From G965207045 sp965207045 (GTDB lineage Bacteria; Pseudomonadota; Alphaproteobacteria; Rickettsiales; Anaplasmataceae): a stretch of DNA of 64,000 nucleotides. The notes under the pieces are model-generated. The model ran no database searches and had not been told where the DNA came from. It saw nothing but the letters and a program-made list of their open reading frames with translations. Location: positions 1,116,001-1,180,000 of the forward strand of contig OZ242261.1 in assembly GCA_965207045.1 (NCBI GenBank), given 5' to 3'. Made by a program: the position numbers and the translations under genes. Positions within the stretch are counted from its first letter, which is position 1. Every line of letters starts with the position of its first letter. Shown piece after piece: positions 35,082-44,023 of this stretch.

Positions 35082-36959
35082 GTGGAAGAAGAAAGAAAAG
35101 ATGCAGAGCCGGAAATAAAAATCTTATTGGCTCAAGGAATGAAAAAAGGTTTTCTTACATTAGAGGACTTAAATAGTGAGCTTTCTGACGAAACTCTCTC
35201 TTCAGGACAGAAGATTGATTCTATTATTAGTACTTTAAGTGATTGTGGAATTGATATTTTAGAGCTAAATGATGACGATGAGGCTAGTAGTGTAGTTGGT
35301 GAAGATAAAAATGATGACGATAACGATGATATGGATAAAGCTTCTGTAGCTTTAGGAAGAACAGATGATCCTGTTAGACTTTACTTACGTGAGATGAGTT
35401 TAGTTAAGCTTTTATCTCGTGAAGAAGAGGTAGAAGTGGCGAAATACATAGAAAGCGAGAGAGAAAGCACATTAATTGCTTTGTTTATGGTTCCAAGTGT
35501 TTTAAATTCTATAAAAAAATGGAGAGATGCTCTTGCCAATAGTGAGATGCTTTTGCGAGATGTGGTTGTTCTTGGTGAGAATGATAAGATAGATGGTAGT
35601 GCAGATAGTGATGTAATTAAGTCTGATAAAATTGGCGAGAGGACAAATGGAGTTGAAGATGATGATGAGGAGGTGAGTGTAGATATGGATTCAGTTCTTC
35701 CTAATTCTCCAATTTTGACTCTAGAATACAGAATGTTGCCTAAAATATTGTCCTTATTTGATGAGATTTCTGATTATGTAAGTGAGATCACTAAATTAGG
35801 GATTGAGGTGGGAGGAAATGAAAAATGCCATATTTTATGGGATTTGCTCAAACAAGTAAAGTTTAATAATAAGTTTCTGACAAGAATACTTAATCAATTA
35901 ATTACTGTAAGTAGGGAATTGATTTCCTTAGAAGGAAAGTTAATGTCTATATTGGTAGGCTATGGTGTGGCGCGAAAAACTTTTGTTGGGAATAGGAGTA
36001 AGATTTTAAATTCTGATGGTATTGCATCAATTCTCGGAGAAGATAATTGGAATAGAATCTGTAATTCTGAAGGAAAAGAAACTATACAGAGCGTATTTGC
36101 TAAGCTTCATGCAATTGAAAATGAGCATGGTACTGATGCTGTTACCCTTAGAAAGTTAATATCGGAGGTTAAGAAGCATGATAGTAATATGCAAGAAGCA
36201 AAGCACAAGATGGTTAGAGCTAATTTAAGATTGGTTATATCGATAGCTAAAAAGTATTCAAATCGGGGTATGCCTTTTCCTGATTTGATACAAGAAGGAA
36301 ATATTGGCCTTATGAAGGCTGTTGATAAATTCGAGTACCGACGTGGTTATAAGTTTTCAACATATGCTACTTGGTGGATAAGACAAGCAATTACCAGATC
36401 TATTGCAGATCAAGCAAAAACAATAAGGATTCCTGTGCATATGGTAGAAACTATAAATAGAATGATACGTATGAGTCGACAAATGGTCCATGAATGTGGA
36501 AAAGAGCCTACAAATGAAGAATTAGCTAAGAGGCTTGGTGTATCTGTTGATAAGGTTAATAAAGTATTGAAAATTTCTAAAGATCCAATAAGTTTAGAAA
36601 ATCCAGTTGGTGATGATGGTGGCTCTTTTGGAGACTTTATAGAAGATAAAAATGTCATAAATCAGGTTGATGCTGCTATCGCACAGAACCTTACTAAGGT
36701 TATGAATGATGTTCTATCAACTCTTTCTCCACGTGAAGAAAAAATATTACGTTATAGATTTGGCTTAAGTAAAGTTAATGTAAAGAAGAAAAAAGGCTTA
36801 TCCGTTGATGGGAATGATAGGGATACATTTACTTTGGAGCAGGTTGGTTTTAAGTATAATGTAACTAGAGAAAGGATTAGGCAAATAGAAGCGAAAGCTT
36901 TAAGAAAACTAAGGCATCCTTTACGTTCTGCAAAATTAAGGACATTTTTAAAATATTAA
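35082..36959 (+). CDS. rpoD: Housekeeping RNA polymerase sigma factor
   Basis: Primary sigma-70 factor. Region 1.1 is at the N-terminus and region 1.2 reads DPVRLYLREMSLVKLLSREEEVEVAKYIE. A long non-conserved region (about 150-360) is rich in acidic residues. Region 2 contains KFEYRRGYKFSTYATWWIRQAITRSIADQ and recognises the -10 element. Region 4 ends TRERIRQIEAKALRKLRHP. Between RFGLSK and TLEQVG in region 4 there are about a dozen extra basic residues (VNVKKKKGLSVDGNDRD) compared with the common form. The start is GTG; total 625 residues. Confidence 0.97.
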   Translation: MEEERKDAEPEIKILLAQGMKKGFLTLEDLNSELSDETLSSGQKIDSIISTLSDCGIDILELNDDDEASSVVGEDKNDDDNDDMDKASVALGRTDDPVRLYLREMSLVKLLSREEEVEVAKYIESERESTLIALFMVPSVLNSIKKWRDALANSEMLLRDVVVLGENDKIDGSADSDVIKSDKIGERTNGVEDDDEEVSVDMDSVLPNSPILTLEYRMLPKILSLFDEISDYVSEITKLGIEVGGNEKCHILWDLLKQVKFNNKFLTRILNQLITVSRELISLEGKLMSILVGYGVARKTFVGNRSKILNSDGIASILGEDNWNRICNSEGKETIQSVFAKLHAIENEHGTDAVTLRKLISEVKKHDSNMQEAKHKMVRANLRLVISIAKKYSNRGMPFPDLIQEGNIGLMKAVDKFEYRRGYKFSTYATWWIRQAITRSIADQAKTIRIPVHMVETINRMIRMSRQMVHECGKEPTNEELAKRLGVSVDKVNKVLKISKDPISLENPVGDDGGSFGDFIEDKNVINQVDAAIAQNLTKVMNDVLSTLSPREEKILRYRFGLSKVNVKKKKGLSVDGNDRDTFTLEQVGFKYNVTRERIRQIEAKALRKLRHPLRSAKLRTFLKY

Positions 36960-36967
36960 AATTTTCC

Positions 36968-37711
36968 TTATTCTTGTGTATTGTATTTTTGTAAATTAGC
37001 TATTGTGTATCCTTTTTCTTTTAAAGAATAAATCAAGCTTTTTAAAGTATCTTTTCCGTTGTGTGCATCTGTGAACATAGGGTCATGCATTAGCAAAATA
37101 AGCTCATTCTTAACCACAGTTCTTCCTGATTTAAGTGCTCGTTCTATGCCGTCAACTAAACTCTTAACGTTCTCTTTTGGTGCACCGTTTCTTTGACTTT
37201 CCCACTCGTAATCCCATCCGTATAAGAGAAAGTTTTCTTCATACACTTTATCATATATTGATTTCTCTTTCTGCTTCTGTTCTTTTGATATGTAGGGATC
37301 ATCCTGTATTAAATTAGGTAATCTAAATACATCACGTCCTGGTAATCTGGCATAAGTTAATGTATCTGAGTTAATTTCTAAAACCTTATTGTTCTTTCTC
37401 ATGTCACCTACAACTCCTTCTATATTGCTGTAAAAGTTTTGATATCGGCCGAAAGCATGTGAATAACTATGATTTCCTAATAAGACATATATAGATTCTT
37501 GAGAACGTTCTAGAGCTATTTTGTGTGCTTTTGAGCGTTCTACATGCATACCAACCATGAAAAATGCTCCAAAAACTTCCTCCTCTTCTAAGACTTGTAT
37601 TATATTATCAGTACCACCTAAAGGGCCATCATCGAAAGTGAGATATACTTTGTAACCTTTGAGGTCGTTAGCACAAAGCAATACAAAAAGTAAGAAGAAA
37701 TATTTATACAT
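36968..37711 (-). CDS. Secreted polysaccharide deacetylase (NodB-type)
   Basis: A 247-residue protein with a signal peptide (about 1-18). The NodB motifs are YLTFDDGPLGGTDN (metal and catalytic aspartates) and GNHSYSHAFG (metal-binding histidines). A later arginine/proline motif, ARLPGRDVFRLP, and LLMHD near the end are also typical. It could deacetylate peptidoglycan or another N-acetyl glycan in the periplasm. It lies 37 bases after ligA; the ATG at 37711 is used to keep the signal peptide at the N-terminus. Confidence 0.85.
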   Translation of the reverse strand: MYKYFFLLFVLLCANDLKGYKVYLTFDDGPLGGTDNIIQVLEEEEVFGAFFMVGMHVERSKAHKIALERSQESIYVLLGNHSYSHAFGRYQNFYSNIEGVVGDMRKNNKVLEINSDTLTYARLPGRDVFRLPNLIQDDPYISKEQKQKEKSIYDKVYEENFLLYGWDYEWESQRNGAPKENVKSLVDGIERALKSGRTVVKNELILLMHDPMFTDAHNGKDTLKSLIYSLKEKGYTIANLQKYNTQE

Positions 37712-37748
37712 ACAGACGATCTTATTACTTATGTATCGTAATAGCAAT

Positions 37749-39713
37749 TCAGTTGTGATTAATTAAATTCAACCATTCTTCTTCTGTTATAATTCGTATA
37801 TTTAATTCTTGTGCTTTTGCTAATTTAGAACTGGAATTATTACCTTTTACTAATATATGAACATGATTTGATATCGAATTCATTATTGTAGCACCAAATA
37901 ATTGTGCTTTTAATTTGGCTTCCACTCTTGTCATACTTTTCATTGTTCCAGTAAATACAATTTTTTTACCGCTTAAAATAGTATTTTCCCCTATTTCTAT
38001 GTCAGTAACGCAAATTTTTTTTTGTAATTTGTGAATTAGTAGTAAATTTTCTTCTTTGTTAGCAAATTCTTTTATTGTAAGAACTATTTTTTCACCTATA
38101 CCATCAATATTTTTCATTGATTCAGCAATAAGGTTATTACTATTGATATTTTTCAATACTTCATTCAATTTTGAAATTGATTTATATTTACGTGCTAGAT
38201 TTAATGCATTGCTTTCACCAACAAATCTTATTCCCAATGCAAGTATAAACTTATCTAATGTTACTGTTTGAGAGTTTTGAATGCTTTTTGCCAGATTTTT
38301 AGCTGATTTTTTTCCCCATCTTGGTAAATTTTGTAACACATCTATTTTTGCTGGTATGTAAAATATATCGGCAATGTCTTGTATTATACCATGTTTTAGC
38401 AATAATTGTATATATTTTTCTTGCAAACCTTTAATGCTAAAAGCTTCTAGCATATGTTGTATTGCTTCAATAATTTGAGCTTTGCATCCTATTTTATTTG
38501 TGCATCGAATAGCAACGCCTTCTTTTACTAATTTACTATTACAAACTGGACATAATTTAGGAAATACAAATTCTTCTGTTATTTCAGGTCTTAAATTGGA
38601 GTCAATTGCTGTTACTTGTGGTATTACATCGCCTGCACGCTTGACTAAAACAGTATCATTTTCCCTTATATCTTTGCGTTTGATATTATCTTCATTATGT
38701 AAACTTGCTCTGCGTACTATAACGCCACCAATATTTATGGGTGCTAGTTCTGCAACTGGTGTTAAGGTTCCTGTTCTTCCAACTTGGATTGAAATGCTAT
38801 TTAATTTTGTTTTTCCAATTTCTGAGGGAAATTTATATGCTATAGCCCAACGTGGTGAGTGATGAGTTCTACCTAAACGCTCCTGTAAATTTAGATCATC
38901 AATTTTACATACGATTCCATCGATATCGTAAGATATGGTACTTCTTTTAGTGTAAATCTCTTTGTAAAATTCCACTATGTCATCAATATTGTACGCAATT
39001 GCAATATTTTTGTTAACTAAGAAATTAAAATCTTTTAATTCCTGGAGTATTTCTTCTTGGGTTAGAGCTTCAGTGAAGCCAAATGCGCTATAAACAAAAT
39101 ATTTTAGAGGTCGTTTTGCTGTTATTTTATGATCTAACTGCCGAAGGGAGCCAGCAGCAGCATTTCTAGGGTTTGCAAAACCTTGCATATTTAAAAAATC
39201 ATTGCGCTCTATAAATATTTCACCTCTAATTTCAATTTTCTTAGGCACATTATTTAACTTTAGTGGCAAATGTTTTATTGTCTTTACGTTCTCTGTGATA
39301 TTCTCACCAAATTTGCCATCACCACGAGTTGTAGCATAAGCTAATATTCCAAAATGATAATGAGCTGTAAAGGAGACACCGTCAATTTTAGGTTCACAAA
39401 TCACTTTTATTGGTTGCTCTGTATTTAAGAATTTGTTTGTTCGGTTGATAAAATCTTCTATATCCTTTTTATTAAATGCATTTTTTAAAGAAAGCATTGG
39501 TCTGAGATGTCTTATTTTGCAAAATTTTTCTGAAGGTAAGGCCCCGACGTTTTGCTTATGATCGGGATAGAGATGCAGATTTTTTAAGTATTGTGATTTT
39601 AGTTTATCGTATTCGGCGTCACTTATACTTGGAGAGTCTTTTTGGTGATACAGTACATCATGTTTTGCTATTTCTTCTTCTAGTTCTAAAAATTTTTTAT
39701 AATCATCTGACAT
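37749..39713 (-). CDS. ligA: NAD-dependent DNA ligase LigA
   Basis: Seals nicks during replication and repair. The adenylated lysine is K109 in EPKIDGVSF. The OB-fold, a Cys4 zinc finger (CPVC and a later C-x4-C pair, about 385-410), helix-hairpin-helix repeats and a C-terminal BRCT domain (about 575-654) are all present. The 654-residue length is slightly short of the usual 670. Confidence 0.97.
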   Translation of the reverse strand: MSDDYKKFLELEEEIAKHDVLYHQKDSPSISDAEYDKLKSQYLKNLHLYPDHKQNVGALPSEKFCKIRHLRPMLSLKNAFNKKDIEDFINRTNKFLNTEQPIKVICEPKIDGVSFTAHYHFGILAYATTRGDGKFGENITENVKTIKHLPLKLNNVPKKIEIRGEIFIERNDFLNMQGFANPRNAAAGSLRQLDHKITAKRPLKYFVYSAFGFTEALTQEEILQELKDFNFLVNKNIAIAYNIDDIVEFYKEIYTKRSTISYDIDGIVCKIDDLNLQERLGRTHHSPRWAIAYKFPSEIGKTKLNSISIQVGRTGTLTPVAELAPINIGGVIVRRASLHNEDNIKRKDIRENDTVLVKRAGDVIPQVTAIDSNLRPEITEEFVFPKLCPVCNSKLVKEGVAIRCTNKIGCKAQIIEAIQHMLEAFSIKGLQEKYIQLLLKHGIIQDIADIFYIPAKIDVLQNLPRWGKKSAKNLAKSIQNSQTVTLDKFILALGIRFVGESNALNLARKYKSISKLNEVLKNINSNNLIAESMKNIDGIGEKIVLTIKEFANKEENLLLIHKLQKKICVTDIEIGENTILSGKKIVFTGTMKSMTRVEAKLKAQLFGATIMNSISNHVHILVKGNNSSSKLAKAQELNIRIITEEEWLNLINHN

Positions 39714-39940
39714 TTTTCACTCTATTGGACATAGAAGTTAGTGGTATTACAAAGGGTGCATTTTGTCATATTAATTTGGCTTTTGTGTTTGTTACTCAAA
39801 GTGTAGATTTATATTAATTACTGAATTTATATATTTGTATAAGATTTGACTATTAAATATATTTGATTTACATCTTTTGCTGATAATAAGGTTAGTGCTT
39901 CTTGTTACTAGTATGTGAGAATTATTTTATAGGAGTTTAT

Positions 39941-41161
39941 ATGGAAGGCAGTATATTGAATGTTATGAAAGGTATCACAGTAAAAGAGCGTATAAGAGTT
40001 ATGTTAGAGCATATGCTAGAAAATCCTGATTGTGGGTGTGGGATGCCTGCTGTTACCGTCGTAGATTTTGTTAACAGCTTTAGTAGTTATGGGAAGAGAT
40101 TTATAAAATCCATGGGTCATATATATCATAATTGGAGAGATGTAAACTACTCAAGTCCAGATAACAGGATAATTATAAGTTGTGATGGTTTTTATGAATG
40201 TATTGATTTTTTTATGGTGTTTGTATCAGCATTTAATATGAAATGTAAAGAAATGCTGCGGGCTACAAAGGAGTTTTTCCCAGACTTCGATGGTGTAGAA
40301 GTTATGAAGAAACTTGTTCCTAGTGTTACGGTAGGAACAAATAGAGAGGCAAATGAATTAATATGTAGTGGTCTGAATGAAAAAGAAAATGAGGTATGGT
40401 ATAGTGGTCTGAATAAAGAGGAAAATGAGCTATGGCTTTGGAGGCTCTTTTCTGATGATCCTTTTGCTATTACTTCGTGTGTGATAGCAACAATAGCTAT
40501 GATAACAGCAGTGGGTATTTCAGTGAAGATCTGGTGTTGCGAAGCAAAACAGATATCAAAAAAACAAAAATCTCAATCTGCTGATAGACAGATATCAAAA
40601 AAACAAAGTTCTCAATCTGCTGATAGACAGATATCAAAAAAACAAAGTTCTCAATCTGTTGATGGTAATAGAAAACGTAAGAAAAGGTGGTATGGTGGTT
40701 ATGCAACTCCTGATAAGGATCTTAAACCCCAAAAAAGTGAGTCAACGCAGCTGCCAAGTCATCATCTCGACTTAACTCGAGAAAGGTTAGCTTCAGCAAA
40801 AAAACAGGAGTTAGCTTATGAGGAAAAGTTAGGTAAAATCCAGGCAGATATTGATAGTGTGACTAATTCTATAATAACCGCGCAAAATAGATTAAAAGCT
40901 ACAGGAAGAAAAAAGAAAAAAACGGTTATGGGAGATATTACTGATAAAAAACTCAAACTACCAGAATTAGAACTTTATCGTAAAAAGATAGAGGGAGAGT
41001 TAGGAGAGTACAAAAAGACTGTCTATGGATTAGAAATAGAATTAGGGCTCAGGAAAAAAGAACCAGCAAAATCTTTAGATAAAAACAGTGAGGTTGAAGA
41101 AGTAAAAGTAGAAGTTTTGGGCAAAATTGAAGCACAAGAGAATACTATGATGGTAACATAA
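39941..41161 (+). CDS. Unknown protein with membrane segment, tandem repeats and coiled coil
   Basis: A 406-residue protein with no family I recognise. Residues 1-165 are mixed, followed by a short imperfect repeat (CSGLNEKENEVWY/YSGLNKEENELWL). One hydrophobic segment (about 175-197) ends in IWCCEAKQ. Three 13-residue repeats follow at 204-242 (QISKKQxSQSADR type), then a strongly basic patch and a coiled-coil region (about 280-385). The ATG is preceded by TAGGAG. It stands alone between housekeeping genes. A host-interaction role is conceivable but not shown. Confidence 0.6.
   Translation: MEGSILNVMKGITVKERIRVMLEHMLENPDCGCGMPAVTVVDFVNSFSSYGKRFIKSMGHIYHNWRDVNYSSPDNRIIISCDGFYECIDFFMVFVSAFNMKCKEMLRATKEFFPDFDGVEVMKKLVPSVTVGTNREANELICSGLNEKENEVWYSGLNKEENELWLWRLFSDDPFAITSCVIATIAMITAVGISVKIWCCEAKQISKKQKSQSADRQISKKQSSQSADRQISKKQSSQSVDGNRKRKKRWYGGYATPDKDLKPQKSESTQLPSHHLDLTRERLASAKKQELAYEEKLGKIQADIDSVTNSIITAQNRLKATGRKKKKTVMGDITDKKLKLPELELYRKKIEGELGEYKKTVYGLEIELGLRKKEPAKSLDKNSEVEEVKVEVLGKIEAQENTMMVT
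40550..40666 (+). repeat. Three tandem 39-base repeats
   Basis: Units at 40550-40588, 40589-40627 and 40628-40666 differ at a few bases. They encode three 13-residue lysine- and serine-rich units inside the unknown protein at 39.9-41.2 kb. The unit length is a multiple of three, so copy number could vary without breaking the frame. Confidence 0.95.
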
Positions 41162-41432
41162 GACGAAGATGTTGTTCAGTAGTTCTTTTTTTATAGTAGT
41201 GGTTTTAAGTAAAGGGCAATTTGCTTATGTTTCCACACCTTTTTATAAAACGAAATTTATATTATAGGTTGTGTTAGCATATTGTGTATATCTGTTATGT
41301 TCTTTACTGCTGTTGTTATTATAAATCAGATACGCTAAAGTTGCTGAATAATTATATTGTTGCGAAAAAAAGTATACTTGAAGAAAGGTTGCACCTATAG
41401 TATTAAGAGTTAGATATGTGATATCTTGCGAT

Positions 41433-41999
41433 GTGGTGAAGATAAGTGGAAATGAAATTCGTGTTGGTAATGTTTTAGAGTATAAATCTGGACTGTGGGA
41501 AGTATTGAAAATAATGCATACCCAACCTGGGAAGGGCGGGGCATACGTTCAGGTTGAGATGAAAGAAATGTTCAAACAAACTAAGTTAAATGAAAGGTTT
41601 CGCTCTGGGGAGAATGTTGAAAAGGCTGTTTTGGAAGAAGAACAGTATCAATATTTGTATTCTGATGGAGAAAGCATTGCTTTGATGAGTAATAATGATT
41701 ATGAGCAAGTTGTTACGCCCAAATCTCTTTTGGGAGGGAAGGAAATATATTTACAAGATGGAATAATTTTGAGTGCTATATTCTATAAGGGGGAAATAAT
41801 AAGACTTAAGTTACCAAAACATGTTATGTTGGGTGTTCTTGAAACAGAGATTGCAATTAAGGGGCAGACAGTAGCCGCTTCTTATAAGCCTGCCACACTT
41901 GAGAATGGTATGACAGTTTCTGTACCACCTTTTATAAAAAATGGAGATAAGGTAGTTGTTAATACTGAATCTGATAGTTATGTTGAGCGTGCAAAATAA
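41433..41999 (+). CDS. efp: Elongation factor P
   Basis: Relieves ribosome stalling at polyproline runs. Three OB-like domains are seen, with the modifiable lysine in QPGKGGAYV. I chose the GTG at 41433 since that places this lysine at residue 34, as in other EF-P proteins. GTG at 41418 or 41436 are close alternatives. The C-terminal motif GDKVVVNTESDSYVERA is standard. Its stop overlaps the next gene's ATG by one base. Confidence 0.94.
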   Translation: MVKISGNEIRVGNVLEYKSGLWEVLKIMHTQPGKGGAYVQVEMKEMFKQTKLNERFRSGENVEKAVLEEEQYQYLYSDGESIALMSNNDYEQVVTPKSLLGGKEIYLQDGIILSAIFYKGEIIRLKLPKHVMLGVLETEIAIKGQTVAASYKPATLENGMTVSVPPFIKNGDKVVVNTESDSYVERAK

Positions 42000-42715
42000 T
42001 GTCTCTGTATTCTGCAAATATGAAAATAATGATATCTGCTGTCAATGCTGCTTCAAAAGTATTAAGTAGGGAGTTTGGAGAAATAACTCAGTTACAAGGT
42101 TCAAATAATCCATTAGGTATAAAGCGGTGTATAGATACAGCTTATAGCAAATCGAGTTTAAATATACAACGTGAACTCGAAAAATTTAGACCTGAATTTG
42201 GTTTCAGTGAGTCCGAAGGAAAAGAGTATTATTGGAATGTAAAGCCCATAGATGGAAGATATAATTTTACTCGTGCTATTCCTTATTTCGCAGTTTCAGT
42301 TGCTTTAGTTAAAGCTGGAGAAGTTTGTGCAGTTGTGATTAGCTTACCTCTGTCAGGTGAAATTTTCTGGTCAGAAAGGGGAGTTGGTAGTTATCATTAT
42401 GATGGCAACGGCAATAATAGATTGCGGTTAAATAGTTTAAAAGTTTTTGAAATTCCTGTTGTTGGTCTAATTGGTGTAAATAGTAAGCTTCTTAAAGCTT
42501 TAGCAAAAATCCAATACAGAGTCATGGCTTCTGTTGATGTAAGTTTTGCATATGTTTTAAGTGGGAAAATAGATGCTTTTTTATTCTTGAAAAATAACGT
42601 CAGTTATTCTCTAATGATTAAAGAAGCATGTGGCTCTGTTGCTTATGTTGATAAATATTGTATTGTAGGTAATCCTAATTTTGTTCCTGATTTTGTTAAG
42701 AGAATAGAGGGGTGA
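41999..42715 (+). CDS. Inositol monophosphatase-family protein, probably inactive
   Basis: A 238-residue relative of SuhB/IMPase. The overall pattern is kept (VKPIDGRYNFTRAIPYFAVSVAL; CAVVISLPLSGEIFWSERGVGSY). Key metal ligands are missing: the family's DPIDGT reads KPIDGR, the upstream GEE is not seen, and the late WDxAAG reads YSLMIKEACG. It may have lost catalysis and kept a SuhB-like regulatory role in RNA or ribosome metabolism, which is inference. It overlaps both efp (1 base) and rnhA (4 bases), so the three genes are an operon. Confidence 0.8.
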   Translation: MSLYSANMKIMISAVNAASKVLSREFGEITQLQGSNNPLGIKRCIDTAYSKSSLNIQRELEKFRPEFGFSESEGKEYYWNVKPIDGRYNFTRAIPYFAVSVALVKAGEVCAVVISLPLSGEIFWSERGVGSYHYDGNGNNRLRLNSLKVFEIPVVGLIGVNSKLLKALAKIQYRVMASVDVSFAYVLSGKIDAFLFLKNNVSYSLMIKEACGSVAYVDKYCIVGNPNFVPDFVKRIEG

Positions 42716-43152
42716 GTAGTACAGTTGATATATATACAGATGGAGCTTGTTCTGGCAATCCTGGTTGTGGAGGTTGGGGGGCTGTTCTGGTGTATAAGAA
42801 TGGTAATGTAAAAGAAATTTGTGGTGGTAGTGATTACACAACAAATAATAAAATGGAGCTTCAGGCAGTGATAGAAGGTCTTAGGGTTGTTGATGTAAAC
42901 AGTGATATAAGCGTTTATACTGATAGTATTTATGTGCAAAGAGGTATGACAGAATGGATTGCAAATTGGAAAATGAATGGCTGGCGTACTGCTAAAAAGA
43001 AGGAGGTGAAAAATAGAAAGTTTTGGCAAGAACTGGATTCATATATAAATTTGCATAAAGGATATGTAAAATGGATTTGGGTAAAAGGTCATGCTGGCAA
43101 TCCTTATAACGAATTGGCTGATAAATTAGCTCGTGGCTATACTGTTCCCTAA
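42712..43152 (+). CDS. rnhA: Ribonuclease HI
   Basis: Cleaves RNA in RNA-DNA hybrids. The catalytic carboxylates are D10 (YTDGACSGNPG), E49 (NNKMEL), D71 (YTDSIYV) and D139 (NELADKLA), with H129 in VKGHAG. The 146-residue length is standard. It begins with GTG and overlaps the preceding stop by 4 bases. Confidence 0.96.
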   Translation: MSSTVDIYTDGACSGNPGCGGWGAVLVYKNGNVKEICGGSDYTTNNKMELQAVIEGLRVVDVNSDISVYTDSIYVQRGMTEWIANWKMNGWRTAKKKEVKNRKFWQELDSYINLHKGYVKWIWVKGHAGNPYNELADKLARGYTVP

Positions 43153-43238
43153 ATTGTGAATATTATTATCAAATATTTTTTAACAAAAATGTTCGAATTA
43201 TTAAGAAAATTTTAGTTTTAGTAAGACAAAATACCTTC

Positions 43239-43267
43239 TTGACAGAACTTTGAATATGCTTTATACT
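43239..43267 (+). promoter_or_regulatory. Consensus-like promoter of the BAX-inhibitor gene
   Basis: Perfect TTGACA (43239-43244) and TATACT (43262-43267) with a 17-base spacer, 36 bases before the ATG. Confidence 0.75.
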
Positions 43268-43303
43268 CAAGTAAGTTAGAGGGTTTATTTATAGGATTTC
43301 TAT

Positions 43304-44017
43304 ATGAGTTTTATACAGAATAAGAGTGGTACAAGTTACCGTTCTTCTTATCATAATGAAGGTCTGAGAAGTTATATGCTCAGAGTTTACTACCATATGG
43401 CTGCTGCTTTGGGTATTACTGGCCTTGTTGCATATTTTGTGTCATCTTCTCATGCTGCTCTATCAGTGATATATGGCTCGCCCCTACAGTGGGTGGTTAT
43501 GTTTTCTCCGATTATTTTTGTATTTATTTTTTCCGCTAAGCTCCATTCTATGCGGCCTGATACAGCAAAAATTTTATATTTCCTTTTTGCTGGTTTGATG
43601 GGACTTTCCTTGTCTTCAATTTTCATTGTTTATACAGGCGAGAATATTGCTAGAGTTTTCTTTATTTCTGCCTCAATGTTTGGAGCGGTGGCAATTTATG
43701 GTAATGTTACGCAGCATGATTTAACGCAAATTGGCTCATTCCTTATAATGGGTGTCATTGGCCTGATTATTGCTTCTTTGGTGAATTTGTTTTTGCAGAG
43801 TGCAGCAATTCATTTCGCTACTTCCTTGCTTGGAGTGGTAATCTTCACAGTTCTTACTGCTCATGATGCACAGAAGATAAAAGACCTTTATTATCGTTAT
43901 AGCGGTGGCGGTGACGAGATCATGGATCGTTTTGCTATCATGGGTGCTTTAACTCTTTATTTTGACTTCATAAATATATTTATGAGCTTGTTGCATTTGA
44001 TTGGTAATAGGAGGTAA
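43304..44017 (+). CDS. BAX inhibitor-1/YccA-family membrane protein
   Basis: A 237-residue protein with seven membrane helices. It begins with a polar N-terminus and VYYHMAAALGITGLVAYFV, then the family's 'LxxxFxSxtG' region and the conserved HDAQKIKDLYYRY near residue 187 onward. The two aspartates of the calcium-leak/pH sensor (in TAHDAQKI and LTLYFDFINIF) are kept. Homologues bind the FtsH/HflKC proteases or leak calcium; the role here is not known. It has a strong consensus promoter of its own and ccmF follows after 6 bases. Confidence 0.9.
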   Translation: MSFIQNKSGTSYRSSYHNEGLRSYMLRVYYHMAAALGITGLVAYFVSSSHAALSVIYGSPLQWVVMFSPIIFVFIFSAKLHSMRPDTAKILYFLFAGLMGLSLSSIFIVYTGENIARVFFISASMFGAVAIYGNVTQHDLTQIGSFLIMGVIGLIIASLVNLFLQSAAIHFATSLLGVVIFTVLTAHDAQKIKDLYYRYSGGGDEIMDRFAIMGALTLYFDFINIFMSLLHLIGNRR

Positions 44018-44023
44018 TTTTTA

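Noticed and set aside
40550..40666. Tandem repeats resembling a short CRISPR array
   Set aside because: The units are directly adjacent with no spacers and are in frame within a protein.
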